Shown here: one piece after another, positions 23,161 to 36,500 of the stretch
Layout of the letters: every line of letters begins with the position of its first letter
Numbering within the stretch: position 1 is the first letter of the stretch
NCBI GenBank assembly: GCA_013076295.1
Contig: RQOL01000906.1
Coordinates: forward strand, 4,278,001-4,342,000
Length of the DNA: 64,000 nt
Direction of reading: 5' to 3'
From: Sanderia malayensis
Lineage: Eukaryota > Cnidaria > Scyphozoa > Semaeostomeae > Pelagiidae
The notes under the pieces: model-generated
What the model was told of the DNA's origin: nothing
Databases searched by the model: none
Seen by the model: the letters and a program-made list of their open reading frames with translations, nothing else
Program-made: the position numbers and the translations under genes

Positions 23161-24028
23161 ATCAATTCGGTTAGTACCGGAATTCTGTTACGCACAATAA
23201 CTCCTTCAGTTGATTCAGAGATAAAAAATCTGTCATGTCTTCTTACATCAAGCAACCGTGCGCTCTTGCATGCAACATCTTTTCGCACATGTCACGGACA
23301 ACAAAATCAGTACTTGACGTAACGACTTTCTCTAAACAAATAATCATTAGGAGAAGAAAGTGGAGTTGTCTGCATTTTTTAAGAGTTTTGGGCTCCCAAA
23401 ATAGTGAGACTTTCAAGTATGTGAGTAAATCATTCACACAGAATGAGTTCACGTTCTCGTTTCCAGGCCCTCACTTTTACACAACGAAGAAATGTTAATT
23501 AAATATACGTCGTTGGAATGAAAGTCTATTCAAACAGCTAGTCCCTATCTCTGGTGATATTTTTATTTATTTGTGACATAATGAGTACAATGTTGCTAAT
23601 CACAGAGTTGAGTACTGCCTTGTTAAGTAATTATGAGTTTGCAAACAGCAGCATAAGTCTACGTGCACAAAAGATTCAAGTTCAATTGAAGCCTGCATTA
23701 CCGTCGATAAAACTAGCTGGCTCATAAGATAAAGCACACTCAACCAAATATGCCCTATCAGCATTTGCAGCCATAAATAACACCAACAATTAGACAGACT
23801 TGTTAAGAAAACAATAGTCAGCCAAATATAGATAAGATTCAATCAGCTCATTGTGTTAACACAACCAAGTCATTACAAAAAAAACATAGACAAATTATTT
23901 GCTTATACCATGCGTCTGTTATATATAAACTGATTTCAGGGTATACGGTAGGTGTATTTTAATTAAATACTTGTGCAAAATTTTCTTTTTTAAGTCTTAT
24001 TTAAGGTAAGCAATTAACGAAAAATTGG

Positions 24029-25318
24029 TTAATTCAAATCAAAGTAAGACAATGAATTTGACTGCAGCATACATTCTCTTGGCTGTTGGATGCAATCCCT
24101 TGACTGTTGGATGCAATCTCTTGGTTGTTGAATGTAATCTCTTGACTCTTGAGTGCAATCTCTTGGTTGTTGGATGCAATCTCTTGATTGTTGGATGCAA
24201 TCAATTTGCTTTACCCAGTAATTGTTCAGCTCATCGTATCTTTTATTGTAATTCACTGGACATTGCACCCTGTTGCTTTTCGTTTGATACATACAATCAG
24301 AGTAGCATTTAACGAGTGGTGGTGTCTGTTCTAATGCAACATATTGCATAAATGCGTGTGCCATTGTCCGCTGCTGAGTCCTGTTTCGTTTCTGGTGCAC
24401 TCTTTTGAAGTTGCCTTGCCTGAACTTCTCCAACCATTTAGCATGGATTGTCCAGTCACAAATCTTGCCATTGTCTGGACGATGAAGCTTAACGAAGCAC
24501 TCATTCAGCGACAGTGTATGACGTACACTATTCTTCCACGATCGCCCCCTTTGTGCCAGGAATTTGTAGTGTTTGTCCATGAAAGCGTATATTTGCTTCA
24601 AAGGTTTTCCCGCTGTTGTGCCATTCAATATGGCTGTCGCTATCATCTGTGTGTACGATGGATATTGTTGTGTTAGTGAGTTGGAGGAAAGTCCTTTTTC
24701 TTCATCTTTTTCATTGCAGAACCTTGCTTCTGCTTTATCGGAGAGCTGCAGTTCTTGTTTGTTGGACAGACACGAATCGTGCTTACTAGGCAAGCATGAC
24801 ATAGCTTTCCCCTTGTTGTAAAAGCATTCTGGATCTTTGCTGTTTAAAGACTGTTCATAACCGTCTTTTCTTGACTTCTCCTTGCAAGAGACCTCGCTGG
24901 TCTCACTATTGGAGATCCTCGACTCTTCTATGCAAGAGAACCAAGATTCTTTTTCAGTAGAGACCAGTGATTCTTGGTCACAGGAACGTCTCATCTCTTC
25001 GTCATATGAGCATTCTGCTTTTCCGTTGGATAACCATGATTTCTCTTCACAATACCCCTGTTCTTTTTCTCTATTCGAGGGCCTTGTCTCCCAATTATCA
25101 GTGAGCCATGACTGTTTTTTACCAGAGAGCCACGAATCCTCTTGGCCAGAGAACAACAACTGGTCATGACCAGAAAGCTGTCGTACAGCCTCAGCATACG
25201 CAGTATCGCTTGCGTAACCGCCAGTGGTCAACGCATTAGAACTAGGCATGGTTCCTCCAATGAATTCTCTGCAAATATTTTGCATCCTGAACAGCAGTAT
25301 CGTTTTCTCAAAACGCAC
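24029..25318 (-). CDS. Divergent forkhead transcription factor with tandem peptide repeats
   Basis: A single uninterrupted frame of 429 residues. The forkhead domain spans about residues 218-312, from YPSYTQMIATAI through SWKNSVRHTLSLNECFVKL (recognition helix) to WLEKFRQGNFKRVHQKR (wing 2). The usual RHNLSLN reads RHTLSLN. The family binds DNA as a monomer in the nucleus. The ending resembles FoxJ1-type proteins, but class is not certain. Residues 49-208 are 20 degenerate 8-residue units of the form S-x-x-E-x-S-W-L (SGQEDSWL, SGKKQSWL, PSKHDSCL). The C-terminus has seven 7-residue units (DCIQQSR, DCIQQPR). A TATA box lies about 70 bp upstream of the ATG. The absence of introns contrasts with the neighbours and may reflect retroposition or true single-exon structure. 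An alternative start is Met12 or Met24. Confidence 0.88.
   Translation of the reverse strand: MRFEKTILLFRMQNICREFIGGTMPSSNALTTGGYASDTAYAEAVRQLSGHDQLLFSGQEDSWLSGKKQSWLTDNWETRPSNREKEQGYCEEKSWLSNGKAECSYDEEMRRSCDQESLVSTEKESWFSCIEESRISNSETSEVSCKEKSRKDGYEQSLNSKDPECFYNKGKAMSCLPSKHDSCLSNKQELQLSDKAEARFCNEKDEEKGLSSNSLTQQYPSYTQMIATAILNGTTAGKPLKQIYAFMDKHYKFLAQRGRSWKNSVRHTLSLNECFVKLHRPDNGKICDWTIHAKWLEKFRQGNFKRVHQKRNRTQQRTMAHAFMQYVALEQTPPLVKCYSDCMYQTKSNRVQCPVNYNKRYDELNNYWVKQIDCIQQSRDCIQQPRDCTQESRDYIQQPRDCIQQSRDCIQQPRECMLQSNSLSYFDLN
24070..24216 (-). repeat. Coding 21-bp tandem repeat (DCIQQSR/DCIQQPR)
   Basis: Seven 21-nt units at the 3' end of the forkhead frame. Units alternate between QQSR and QQPR variants, with CTQESR, DYIQQPR and ECMLQSN as diverged members. 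Confidence 0.9.
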
Positions 25319-25388
25319 TTCACGATTCGTCTAAAATTGTGCGTCGACGCATGTATGTTTATGCGCTTTCCCAGCCATTCTCGTCCGC

Positions 25389-25395
25389 ATATATA
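25389..25395 (-). promoter_or_regulatory. TATA box of the forkhead gene
   Basis: CCTATATATGC on the minus strand. A start site about 30 bp downstream would fall near 25360, leaving a 5' UTR of roughly 40 bases before the ATG at 25318. Confidence 0.5.
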
Positions 25396-25399
25396 GGAA

Positions 25400-27578
25400 T
25401 GCCATCTCAGGTGGTACATTGTTAAAGTCAATTTGCCCAAAATATGGAGAAAAGTTCGAGGAGGTTTCCTAACACATACAGGCATGTTATTGATAAGTAC
25501 ATCCGTCCAGGTGGATGGACGAGGCGAAGCTTGTAACAGTTCATAGTACTCCACACAATGCTGTCATCATCAACTAAACTTGATAATGTATATTGTTCCC
25601 AGCATGATGGCAGGTGAATCGGTTGCATCTTTTAGATGATCCCCGTGAATCTAGAGACGCGTCACAGAACAATGCGATTAACTTAGTCGTATTGTTTCGT
25701 GACGTGAAGTGATTTTCTCTTCTTCTCGAGTCAGACAGCTGGCCCCTTTAGTTGCTTCATATAGTAAACAACCTCTCTTTGGTTTTGCTCGAATTCCCTC
25801 AGCGCTTTATGTTCTTCTACATTTAAAAGGGGGCCCCAAACTGAAAAATACGCAAGAGCCGCATTTCATTACGCTTGTAAGCCCTGCACTTTCTAAAAAT
25901 ACCAGCTATTGACGAAATAGCAGGTTAACTATTAAACCCCCATTTTGTAGCAGTTTCTGCGACACTAAGTATTTTTTCATTATCTTAGTTGTCTAGCTTT
26001 GATGTTGGTCTTTTCACATCAGACTGATATGTAACTAGTTTTCTTTCTGCAACAAATACCACGAGATGGTAAGAATCATCTTGATTTAGAAACTTGGTAA
26101 TAATGACATAATTGATAAAGGGATATGGTGTGCTTTTGTTTAAATGGGAGTACTTGGGTGTAAGACTTTGCAGTGTCATACACACAGAAATTAGCAAGGA
26201 GCTCGTGCCCTACGAGGGCGGGCTGTGACATTCCAGATCACAAATAATAAGACGGTGCGTCTGCGTGCCATAAAGGCACTTGTTATTATGACAGTGAGTG
26301 TAAGTTGGTAATTTATTTACCATGACACCAAAGTACCCTATTGAAGATATCTTAATAAGATGTTATTGAAATAATAGGCGGACAGCTGTAGTGGCCTTTT
26401 TCAGACAAGCAAACAAAAGTTATGGAACTCAACAAAATCAGCTCCTCTGACCAAAATTAATAATCTCTGTTAGATGTATCATTATGATTTTTCGACACAA
26501 ATGAATACTTTGAATACAGTTGCTAAATATCTTAATTCACTATTATAATCATAGTTAAGCTAACAATTTAACGATAAGCTTAGTGGAAAGTCGACACAGC
26601 CAGAAAGAAATATTTGGTCTCGCGAATTCTCTCGATATAATGATATATGTAATCAAAGGCCATTTTTAAAATTCATTGTTTCAGGATTTCTCTATTAATT
26701 TAAACGTATAATAGTTTGTCAGTTTTACCTAACCAGCAAAGAAATCGATTGCGATATGTAAAATTACATAGTTTAAAAGCATTTACAACCTTAAGCATGT
26801 TACAAACGTTCATAAAAACTCTGGTACAGAAATATTGCGCAAATAAAATACAAAAATACGAATATTATATAATAATCTATACAATATAATAATAACAATA
26901 ATAACATTAAGCTTTGCATTTGATGATAAAATCGTTGGATATAATAAGACGACGCAATAATCTCAAATCATCTTATCCTTCCCTAAGTCAGAAATGGAAG
27001 GGCGAAAGAATACTCTGCTGAAAACTTTGAAATGCTGGTTTTTGCATCGCTATAACTTTTACATCGTTAAAAAATTATTTATGCAATTCGTGTAACAAAA
27101 TATGTCCATGTTAGTAAAAACAATGTTCCTCCAAAAAGAATACACGCACATACACATGTATGTATATAAATATAAGTAAGGGTAAACTAAAATATACAGT
27201 CGATTAAAAATTACAAATTGAAACAAGATCAATGCTCAGTTAACCTTACGATAACCATTATGCTCTTAGCCTGGTATGGTAAGTAAATTTGAAATGATTT
27301 AAAATTCACTTCCACGTGTCAATAATCCCATTAGCTCATTATTGTATTAATATAAATCTTTATTTACAGTAAAGCCTGGTTACAATCAAATCAGTAGCGG
27401 TGAAACGAGTTGTTCTATTCATTTGGTTCAATGCTCACGTCAACCGATTTTTAGAAACTCTCAGCATAATGAACCAATTGTTATCCTCTTCAAGGCTCAT
27501 TACAGATAGACTCGATTGTAATAAGATCAAAAACTCCGCTTAGCACACCACAACTGTCTGGTTTTCCTTGTCGATGAT
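25400..27578. other. Intergenic region upstream of the forkhead gene
   Basis: AT-rich sequence with no supported gene. It lies between the forkhead promoter and the kinesin 3' end. An AATAAA on the minus strand near 27360 could serve as the kinesin poly(A) signal. Confidence 0.5.
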
Positions 27579-30500
27579 TCATGTTAAATCGAGGTAGTCT
27601 TCGCTTTGATCCGGCATTAGGCCACTGTCTGCTTCGTTCACGGACGAATCTTTACCGCTGATTTCTCTGCGCTTCGTTTCCTCTCGTGCCGCGCGCTCCC
27701 TTTCCCGGTATCGATCCAACCGCTTCGCACACTTCAACAGCTCCGTCTCCATCTTACCAATCTGCATGGCGTACCTCTCTTTCGTCGTCGACAGCTTCAC
27801 GGTCAACTGGCCGCTTCGCTGTTGCTCCTTGCTCAACTCTTGTCCCAATTGCACAAGGTGCTCCTTCAACCGCGCGCAGTCAACTTTCTGAGCGTAGGCC
27901 TGCGTCTTAAAGTGCCGCAGTTCGCACGCCGTGTCGTCGCACTGACGCTCCGCATCTCTGATTTGACGTTTCACGCTCATGTACTCATCACGACTAGACT
28001 CTAAGTCCAGCTCCAGTTGTTTGATCTTGCCTTCATACTCCTCGCATGTCCGCTTCAACTCCTGATGCCTGTCGCCAAGATTCTCAATCTCCTTCGTCCG
28101 CAAAAACAACGACGAACCTTGCTTCTCACAATTATCGCCATCATCGCTTGCACAACTACTGCCCGATGTCAACGACCTCTCAACTGACTCACAGCCAACA
28201 ATACGTTTTGAATTCTTATACTTGCCCAGCTCGTGATCAAGAGTTCCGCACTCATTCACCAACATTTCTATTTGATTCTTCGCCGTCTTCAATTCCTCTT
28301 CGAGCTTTACATGCCTCTTCGCCAGTTCCTTGTAGTTGGTCTCCACTTTGATCTTCTCATTCATCAACTCTTTGATCTTCGTTCCTTTAACTTGGCCTAC
28401 ACTCCCTGTTTCCTTGCTGCGACCAATCTGCTGATACGTAGCATCACTTTTCTTCGCTGTACTTGCTGCTTTCAGCGACTTCGACCTTCTCAGAGCACTT
28501 GCTCTCGTTTCGGTGCCAGCACGGCCTCCTTTTGATGCAGCTACCTGTCGTTGGCTATTTCCGACCGTTGTCTTCATCGTGACTTTATTAGGCACTGCAA
28601 AAGCGACTGTTTCCTTACCACTACAACTCTTCAGCGACGCCATGTCTTTCCCAACATCACCACTATCAATAGCGCCACAGATCAGGCCTTCCAGCTTCGA
28701 TTTCACTGTACCAACAATGCTTTCAATACGGATGTTATTCTCTATGGCGACAAACAGCTCTGTTTCAAAAGTCGCATCGTTTCCATCCGACGCATCGATG
28801 CTCTTGCTTCTTTTTCTTCTGCCTCCGCCTGACAAAGCAGCATCTTCATTGACTACCCGTTCGTTCATCTGTTGCTCCAGCATGGCGCAAATGGTCTTGA
28901 CATCATGCAGCAACTTCTCCTTTTCCTTGTAAACATCTTCAAACTTCTCCCCATCCTCTTCCAACTTCTTCTCCTTCTCTTCTAACTGTTTGCTTAAGAA
29001 CTCTCGATCTGCTGTCAACATACTTTGTGTTATTTGCAGCTCTGAAACCTGCTCCTTCAGCAATTCGTTCTCCGCTGTTTTCGTTTCGACCTGTTTTTTA
29101 ATGGCAAGCATATCAATGCGATTCTGGTGGTTCTCTGTATTCAACTTCAACGCCTCTCCCTCCCACCTTTTTCCTTCCATCTGCAGGGCTTGTAAATTGC
29201 GACCGAGGCTACTATTTTCTGCAGTAACTCTCTGCAACTTCATTTCAGCCAGCTCCAACTCTTTCACGGCCTTCTTAGTCTCAGCATTGCCAGCACTCAT
29301 CTTGTCTTTCAAGTCCTTGTTCTCCTTCATAATCACATTCAAAGTTCGCCTCAATTTCGCATTCTTATCCTCAAGCGACAAGCACTTGTCCTCGAACTTC
29401 GCCATGCTGGCATTTTGAAGTTGCCTCTGTCTGAGCATGTCAACCTCACTTTCACCCACAATGAAGTCATCCATGCTATCAAAGCCAGAGGCGACACTGA
29501 CATTCAGCTTGTCCTTGTGCAGCCATGACTTGCTGTCAAAACAAGAGGCCAAATTAAACCCGCCATTTCCACCAATTTGAGGATGTAAAAGGTCAAAGCT
29601 TAGTTCTGGCTCAATGGAAATCATCGGCCGAATCTTCGTGCTGTGAATCTGATTCTGGATGGACATTGGTAGCGGAATGGTTCGCTTGGGTGTTGATGCA
29701 GTGGTCGTATAAAATTCTGACGTCGCATACTCCCCGAGAGAAGCAAAACTGCTGATCTTCGCAAAACTTCTTCGAGAATCTTTCATCATGATCACCGAGT
29801 CATCATCATCATCATCATCATCATAATCGTCGTCGTTCGTTACTGATAAGCTATCAAACGACGTGTTCAACTCTTCCCTTGCCCCACCACTCTGCTCCTC
29901 CTCAGTAGCAATGGCAATACGTGGCTGCGCAAGACCTTCACTGCTCAGTCTACCCACGTGTAGGATGAGCAGAGACAGACGCAATGCCATGTGGACATTG
30001 ACCATCCACGATAGGAAGCCAAAATCAATCAGATCAGCATCGTGATTAATGGCAATCGGAGGTAGCTCTGAAAATCAATAGCACTCTCACTTTGGTATAG
30101 GAAATCTTTTGAATAATTGTGTTCCTTCCTCGAACAATATCTATCTTCTATGTAGAGTTCACTCTAAGCAGTTTTTATCACTGCACAAAATGTTAATTTA
30201 AAAGCTTTGGGACAACGCCCTGGAAAAAACTTCACACCACCATACCTTGAGAATTCTCAGAAAATACACAAGGCATCCCTCGATAGACCTGATCAACCAT
30301 GAAACGTTAAAGGGAAAGCGGTCCAAAAATATATTTAGGAAGTTTAAATGGGAATAATGGGAATAGCGATTGTGCAAATTCTTTAGCAGTTGCCTGAACT
30401 TTCTTGAAAATCGATTTTGCACAATTTTCAATGCACAATTTTTGAGATATCATGGCACAAGTTTGATTTATCATTGCACTAGTTCGTTAGCAAGTTGGTT

Positions 30501-33500
30501 GGTGGGAATGATAATTGCCAATATGAGGAAGAACTCTCTTTGCTCTCGCTAGCTATAAAAGCTTTCTAGCTCTTGCTCTCTATTTTGCAAAAAAGTCCTG
30601 ATTGAATAGTTGCTCTTCTTTTATGAAAAGTAAAAGTCTCCCCCCTTCTACGAATAATAGTTCTTCCTTTTCTCAGAAAGCTCGTGATAATTCCAAACAA
30701 GGATAGCTCCTAAAAAATCAGCCCCAGTTTGTATAATTTGTTGTTCTTCACTGTCATGAAGAAACTTCAATAGCAGATTCACGAGATTTCTGCTTTTGAA
30801 ACATGGGCCTCGTGTAAGACGATCGCCATAGTTCGAGCTAATAGTGTGTAGTTTGAGCATTTACTTTATCCAAAAGACTACACTTTCGAGCGCATTAGCA
30901 CTGATAATCTTGATAAGATTATTTACCCCTGAAGAGCTCACACAGCCTAATTAAAACAATGCTAATTCAAATAATTCCAGGAAGCCACGTTGCCTAATAA
31001 TACTTCGACTTACATCGGACCGTATTTAAAACCAAAAGCCGAGTTACACACTTGTTACACAAAGTAGCCATGTGAGAATTGAAGACATTCAGACGGTTGC
31101 TGAGTTTCTTTCACCTCACCCCCGTTAGAGACAAGGCTACACGGTCTTATTCGTCATTACATAATTAAAAAACCGGGGGTCAGAACATGGCTTTGATTTG
31201 AGTAATGCTGTCGATGCGCACAGAGAATCAAACGAAAATAACATGCACGAGACTCACCTGTGTTTTGATTATTTTCCAAGAACTCAATCAGCTTTTTTAT
31301 CTTCTGGTGAATGTTACTACCTGTGGAAGTAACAAGAGAGAATAATTAGAGTGTATTTTACAAGACAGCTAGACAGCATATGGGAAGAAAACAAAATTGA
31401 TGTGTTTCTGAAGTCTTCTTGCACACTGCACCTCTATTGCCTTGACCAAATTTTACATGCGAAATTTTACTGTATACGCAGACAATATACAGTGTACAAG
31501 GTGCAATAACAACGTACCTTGGTCAAATGATATAATCCTGCTAAATCTCTCCAAGCAGTAGCCAATATCATCCTCTGTCTTACGACATCTTTCCTCCATT
31601 CTATTGCACACGTAATCAGCGTATTTTGCAAGATCATTGGCCCGAACCGATGCATCGTCATCCAGTCCACTGGCCTCTCTCATCAAATCAAGGTCATCGA
31701 GAGACTCCTTCAAGACTTGCTCCAGATCTATCTCAGTCCAAGAAACCTCGCTCGTGCTCAAATGTTGCTTGCGTGACAGTATCACGCATACGAGGTCGTG
31801 AAGCAACGTGCCTATCCTGGGAATGAGGCTGACCTCGTTGTTTTCCAAAGATTTCATCTTTCCGCCAAGTGTATTGGTGAACAAAGTGTTCATCAGCTCG
31901 GAGATTATGACAATCTCTAACTTTGGAATCAAGTAGCTTTGTTCCGGCGCATCGGAAATGGAGTTGTTTGCAATAGTACAAGATGAAAGTTCCAAGCAGC
32001 TATCGCTGGTCTGCAAAAAAATCATAGCACATTAGGATTGAAAAAAAATCTGTCAATGCTATGGTTTTGTTAAGTTTCGAGCTTGCTTAACTCGCGTATA
32101 CTTATGTTCGAGTTACACGAGCTCAAGCTAAAAGCTCATATGGCTCACATCAAAGCTCGTATGGCTCACATCAAAGCTCTTATGTGGCTCACATTAGAAG
32201 CCTTTCTAGTAGTTCGTAAAGATTTGCGTTTACTTTTTCAAAGCTATTTGCTTTGATTATTCCTCTTGTAAAAATAGACAAAATAATTTTCTGAAGACCT
32301 GTAGCTTCCATATTTTTATTTTTCACAAACTAGTCATGTAGGTCAGAAAACTCTAAAGAAGTAGAGAAATTGATAGGCAATCTCTTGGAGCTTATAAAGT
32401 AACCTTGAGCAAAAGGGTGCTAAATGAAATTGTTACATAAAAACTGTTCAGAAATTAACCTGTGTCTCGATGGTAATTGGTGCTTCGAGATCATTTTTCT
32501 TCAATGAGAAAGCTTGCGATCCATCTTCAAGTTGACTCTCTACACAAAAAAGATCAATATAGCAACGTAGTTTTTCATACAATTGTTTAAAACAGTGTCA
32601 TGGACAAGAATAAAATCAAAACAAACAAATGTTAACAAGCAAATAAAAAAGGAAATAAACAAATAAAAAATTGAACAGACATACCTAGCAGTTCAATTCT
32701 TTTAGCCAGGCGTTTTGACAAGATCTTATAATCAACCTGCAATACAACGAATTGCAATGTGTCAACCAACTCTTACAGTTAGCTGAAGATGTGTTAGATC
32801 CTAGTTTGGAAAGCTAAAAATGTCTAACCTCGACATTCAAGATTAAGCGTTCCTTGTTTGTTATCTTTCTTGCACGAGTGCCAAAGTTCAAGCTGCACCG
32901 TGTTTCATAGGCTTCACTTGCAGTTGGTGCCACGCAGACCTGTGGGAACAAAGTCCAAAAGATATCTCAAAAGCCCACTTCCACAATAACACACACGACA
33001 ATGCAAGAAGTCATACAGGTGACTTCACAAATACATACATACATACATACATACATACATAAATTATTTGGTAATGCAGGTTTACCTAAAGGCAACTAAC
33101 GTTGATGTGGACCTAACGTTGATGTTGTGTAAGGAGTTGTGATCATGAATAATGTGCAATATGGTGCAATGCAAGGGACGAGATATCTAGCTCGCTACAC
33201 AGAGGAATTAGTTATGCGAAGGAGGGAGTCGGGCAAAATTCATTGAAATTAGTTCATGGGGATTGTGGTCCACTTACAATGAAACTTGTTCGACATTGAG
33301 GACCAAGACAAACTTGAAGCAAGCGCGTAAGAGTGGAATTGCGAAATGGTATATGTCTCTTTGTCCCATCTGAAAGGGCGTAAATTACATTCCTAGAACG
33401 TAAAAAGGCACGAGTTACGTTTGCGACTTTAAAACACGGAGCTATAGAGATTACATGCTCCTATGTCATTTCATGATTACACGATTACACGATTACATGA

Positions 33501-36500
33501 TAACATGATTACACGATTACATGATTACACGATTACATGATAACATGATTACACGATTGCATGATTACACGATTACATGATAACATGATAACATGATAAC
33601 ATGATAACACACTGCCTACCCAAGCTCAAGCAAGGAAGAATTGATGTGCTTTGCTTCTGACAGCCTAACGCCCTCGGCCATTGTCTTTCCAAGCCTCTCA
33701 CTTCCAGCAAGATCACAACTAAAAGTACAAGATTCAACTCAATTACACAAAATGCAATGCTTAACTTTCATGCAGTAGCACGGCACGGTTATCTTGCTTG
33801 GCACCCCCTGGGGAAAGCGTTGATTTATGTTATTATTGTATTGGTCCTAGTCACTCATTCACGGGGGGTACTTACATATCAATCTTGCCTCTTAGAATTA
33901 AATCCTCCTCCATCATCATTGGGTCAATTTTGTCGTCCTATTGATTGAAAACAAAGAAACTTTTTAAATAATGCACCGAACAACGTGAATGGAAACCACG
34001 ATCTTTACTCCTTTTTCCATAATCACAATCATAGTCATCGTATTTAACTAACCTCGGTTTCATGCGAGTTATTCAAATCAGAGGAGCGTGAAGATAAAAG
34101 CTTCTCATCTTGGATGTTTGCTATGAAGAACAAAAACAACACCGATTAACGAATTAGCATCAGTGTACGAATGTTGCTGAAGCATTTATAATTGAATTCA
34201 GTGAAACCAACAGATAAAACCCACTTTGATAACAACCTTCAGTCTAAACTCAGCAATAGAGCAATAGCCTATTACGTTGACTATGCAGTTCATTATCACA
34301 AAACGTCCCTTTGGAAAGGTCGTGATGCAGGGCCTTGGAATATACCCTTCTTCTAGTTACTTACTTTCTGACACGTGTTTTGCTCTATCGGGATCAACTC
34401 TTCTTTCGAAGCAAAGTTGAAAAATGGCATGGGATCTTTCAAAGAAAAGAAAGACGAGATAAAAGATATCAAAAAGAAAAACAAAGTATGAGATAAGATA
34501 ACTTATGCATTTATATCTCGCAGAAAGTGAGTATAGCTACACGAATAAACTACGAAATGGGATAAGTACCTGCTGGAATGTCTGACCATTTTTGTTTCTG
34601 CGATTATTAGTTCCTTTCTTCCCATGTTCAGGTAACTCAACGCATCCTCTGCGCTATTAACAACGTGGTAGCTAAGATTGGCTACATATATACCTAGAGA
34701 AGCAAAAATTTGAAATCCAGACAAGGAATCGCATGAGGATATATAGGTTGAGATTCGTGGGGAGTTTCAATAAGACTGAGATTCAGACTGATGATTAATG
34801 GAGAGATTCAGACTGAGATTCATACCTTTCTTTGGGTGCTCGCGCAGGAATAATTCATCTTTGGAATCAGGACTGAGCATGTCGTATACTTTGTCTTGAT
34901 AAACTTGGACAAACGAACACAGTACCTGAAATAGAACACAGCGCACCAATCAGATCAAGAGTCGGACTATAGAATTCACAAAATTCATGCCTGTATTAAT
35001 ATCTGCAGCAAGATGCATACCTTATATTTGTGGGAAACATCTTGAGAAATTCTTTCGAATAGATGCTTGATAGTGAAGTTTGTGACACTTCCTTCGGCTA
35101 GAACGGTATGCGTCTTCCCTGCAAGATAAAAATTCAAATGCAAACTTAGTTGATAGTCAGGCAATAAATACACTTAAATTACAAATGCATTATTCAATCT
35201 TGAATATATTTTTGCCTGTCTGCCCAGTGAAAGTCATAATAAGAAGAGGAGAAGTACACGCTATTTATTTTATAATTAACTTACCTCGAGCCCTGGTACT
35301 AAGAGTTCCTTAAAATTTCTATTGTTTTCTAGCGTTAAAGGAAACAATAGAACAAAGGAATCCATTGTAGTTGACCAGATATCCTAATTCTAGGTTCCTT
35401 ATAAACTGGTTCCTTATAAAAAAGCGTTTATCTCTCGAAAATTCGCACTCGTAAATACCCTTGTTCATATTGGATCTTACCTGTGCCAGTCTGACCATAA
35501 GTAAGCAGAGCACAGTTGATTCCTCTCAGCAGCTTGTTGACAAGGGGTTTCGCGGTTTGAAGATAGACCTGTAATAAGCAACTGAGAACCATCAGTGGAT
35601 TTGGCAAATACCAAAGGATTTGTTGCTGGAAGCTCAAAGTTGTAATTCAGACTTTGCAATGATCATTCAAGTGGCTCACTTACGGCTTCGTTATTGTCTT
35701 CGGCTCCGAATACTCCGTCGAAGAAATAGCTCGTTTCTAACGAGTGTCTTTCGTCAAGAACTTTGATCTGTAGAGAAAGAGAAGAACAGAGCACAATGAA
35801 TCACGGTTGCAAAATAAATCGACCACAACTGAGCCCTACTAACACGAAGGCCAAGACTTTGTACCCGGCCTATTCTTTAAACACAATAGGCGATTGTTTC
35901 TTTTATTCTATTGAACAGAAATATCAAATTCTTATATTTAACACTTGATTCATTGCTTCTTTTATTTAGATTTTTACTTTAGGTAGTTGTAGTGCATTGG
36001 AATCAGTTAAGAGGCTTGCCTCGATTTGAATAGAGGATTTGATTATCATATCATGAAGTAAAATCATTGTTGATGATTGAGTAGAAAATATGGCGTCATT
36101 CTTTTCTTCGTGTTTTGAAATTCTATAATTAATCGGAGCTGACCTTCATTATTTTGTTCGCATATGCAACAGTAATTATCTAATTACTCGACCTTGGATA
36201 ACGATAACTCGAACCAATTTCTGTTCCCTTGAAAGCTTAGCTAGTATTTTCTAACCTTCGATAACTCGAGCTTTTGTTAACTCGAACCATTTTCATCGAC
36301 CCCCTGAAGGTTCGAGGAATTGAGACTTGACTTTATCAACCTGTTTGATTTGCCATGAAAAGGTCTCTCAATTTAACATATTCTCATACCCTATTTTCTT
36401 CCTTAAAGATTTCCAAAGCTCTGGCCTCCTCTCGTTCCTCTTCTTCTTTGTTAAATGGGCGAACTCTGATGTATACTTTTATTGGTCGTTTCTCTGCAAA

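Larger units (their letters stand above)
19415..24028. other. Intergenic region without a supported gene
   Basis: About 4.6 kb between the TPR gene and the forkhead gene. It holds a dispersed repeat at 20026-20080 and a C/T-rich tract around 22955-23160. Short frames (for example 20901-21182, 21710-21937, 22153-22395) have no motif or consistent splice context. I see no RNA gene. Confidence 0.55.

Noticed and set aside
22908..23322. Phe/Leu-rich ORFs resembling membrane proteins
   Set aside because: They are produced by the CT-rich tract.
28046..29418. Plus-strand ORFs of 93-142 codons
   Set aside because: They are antisense shadows of the long kinesin exon.
30648..30860. Armadillo-like ORF considered as a kinesin exon
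   Set aside because: Exons 31320-31258 and 30067-27579 join directly in phase, and no donor/acceptor pair places this ORF between them in frame.
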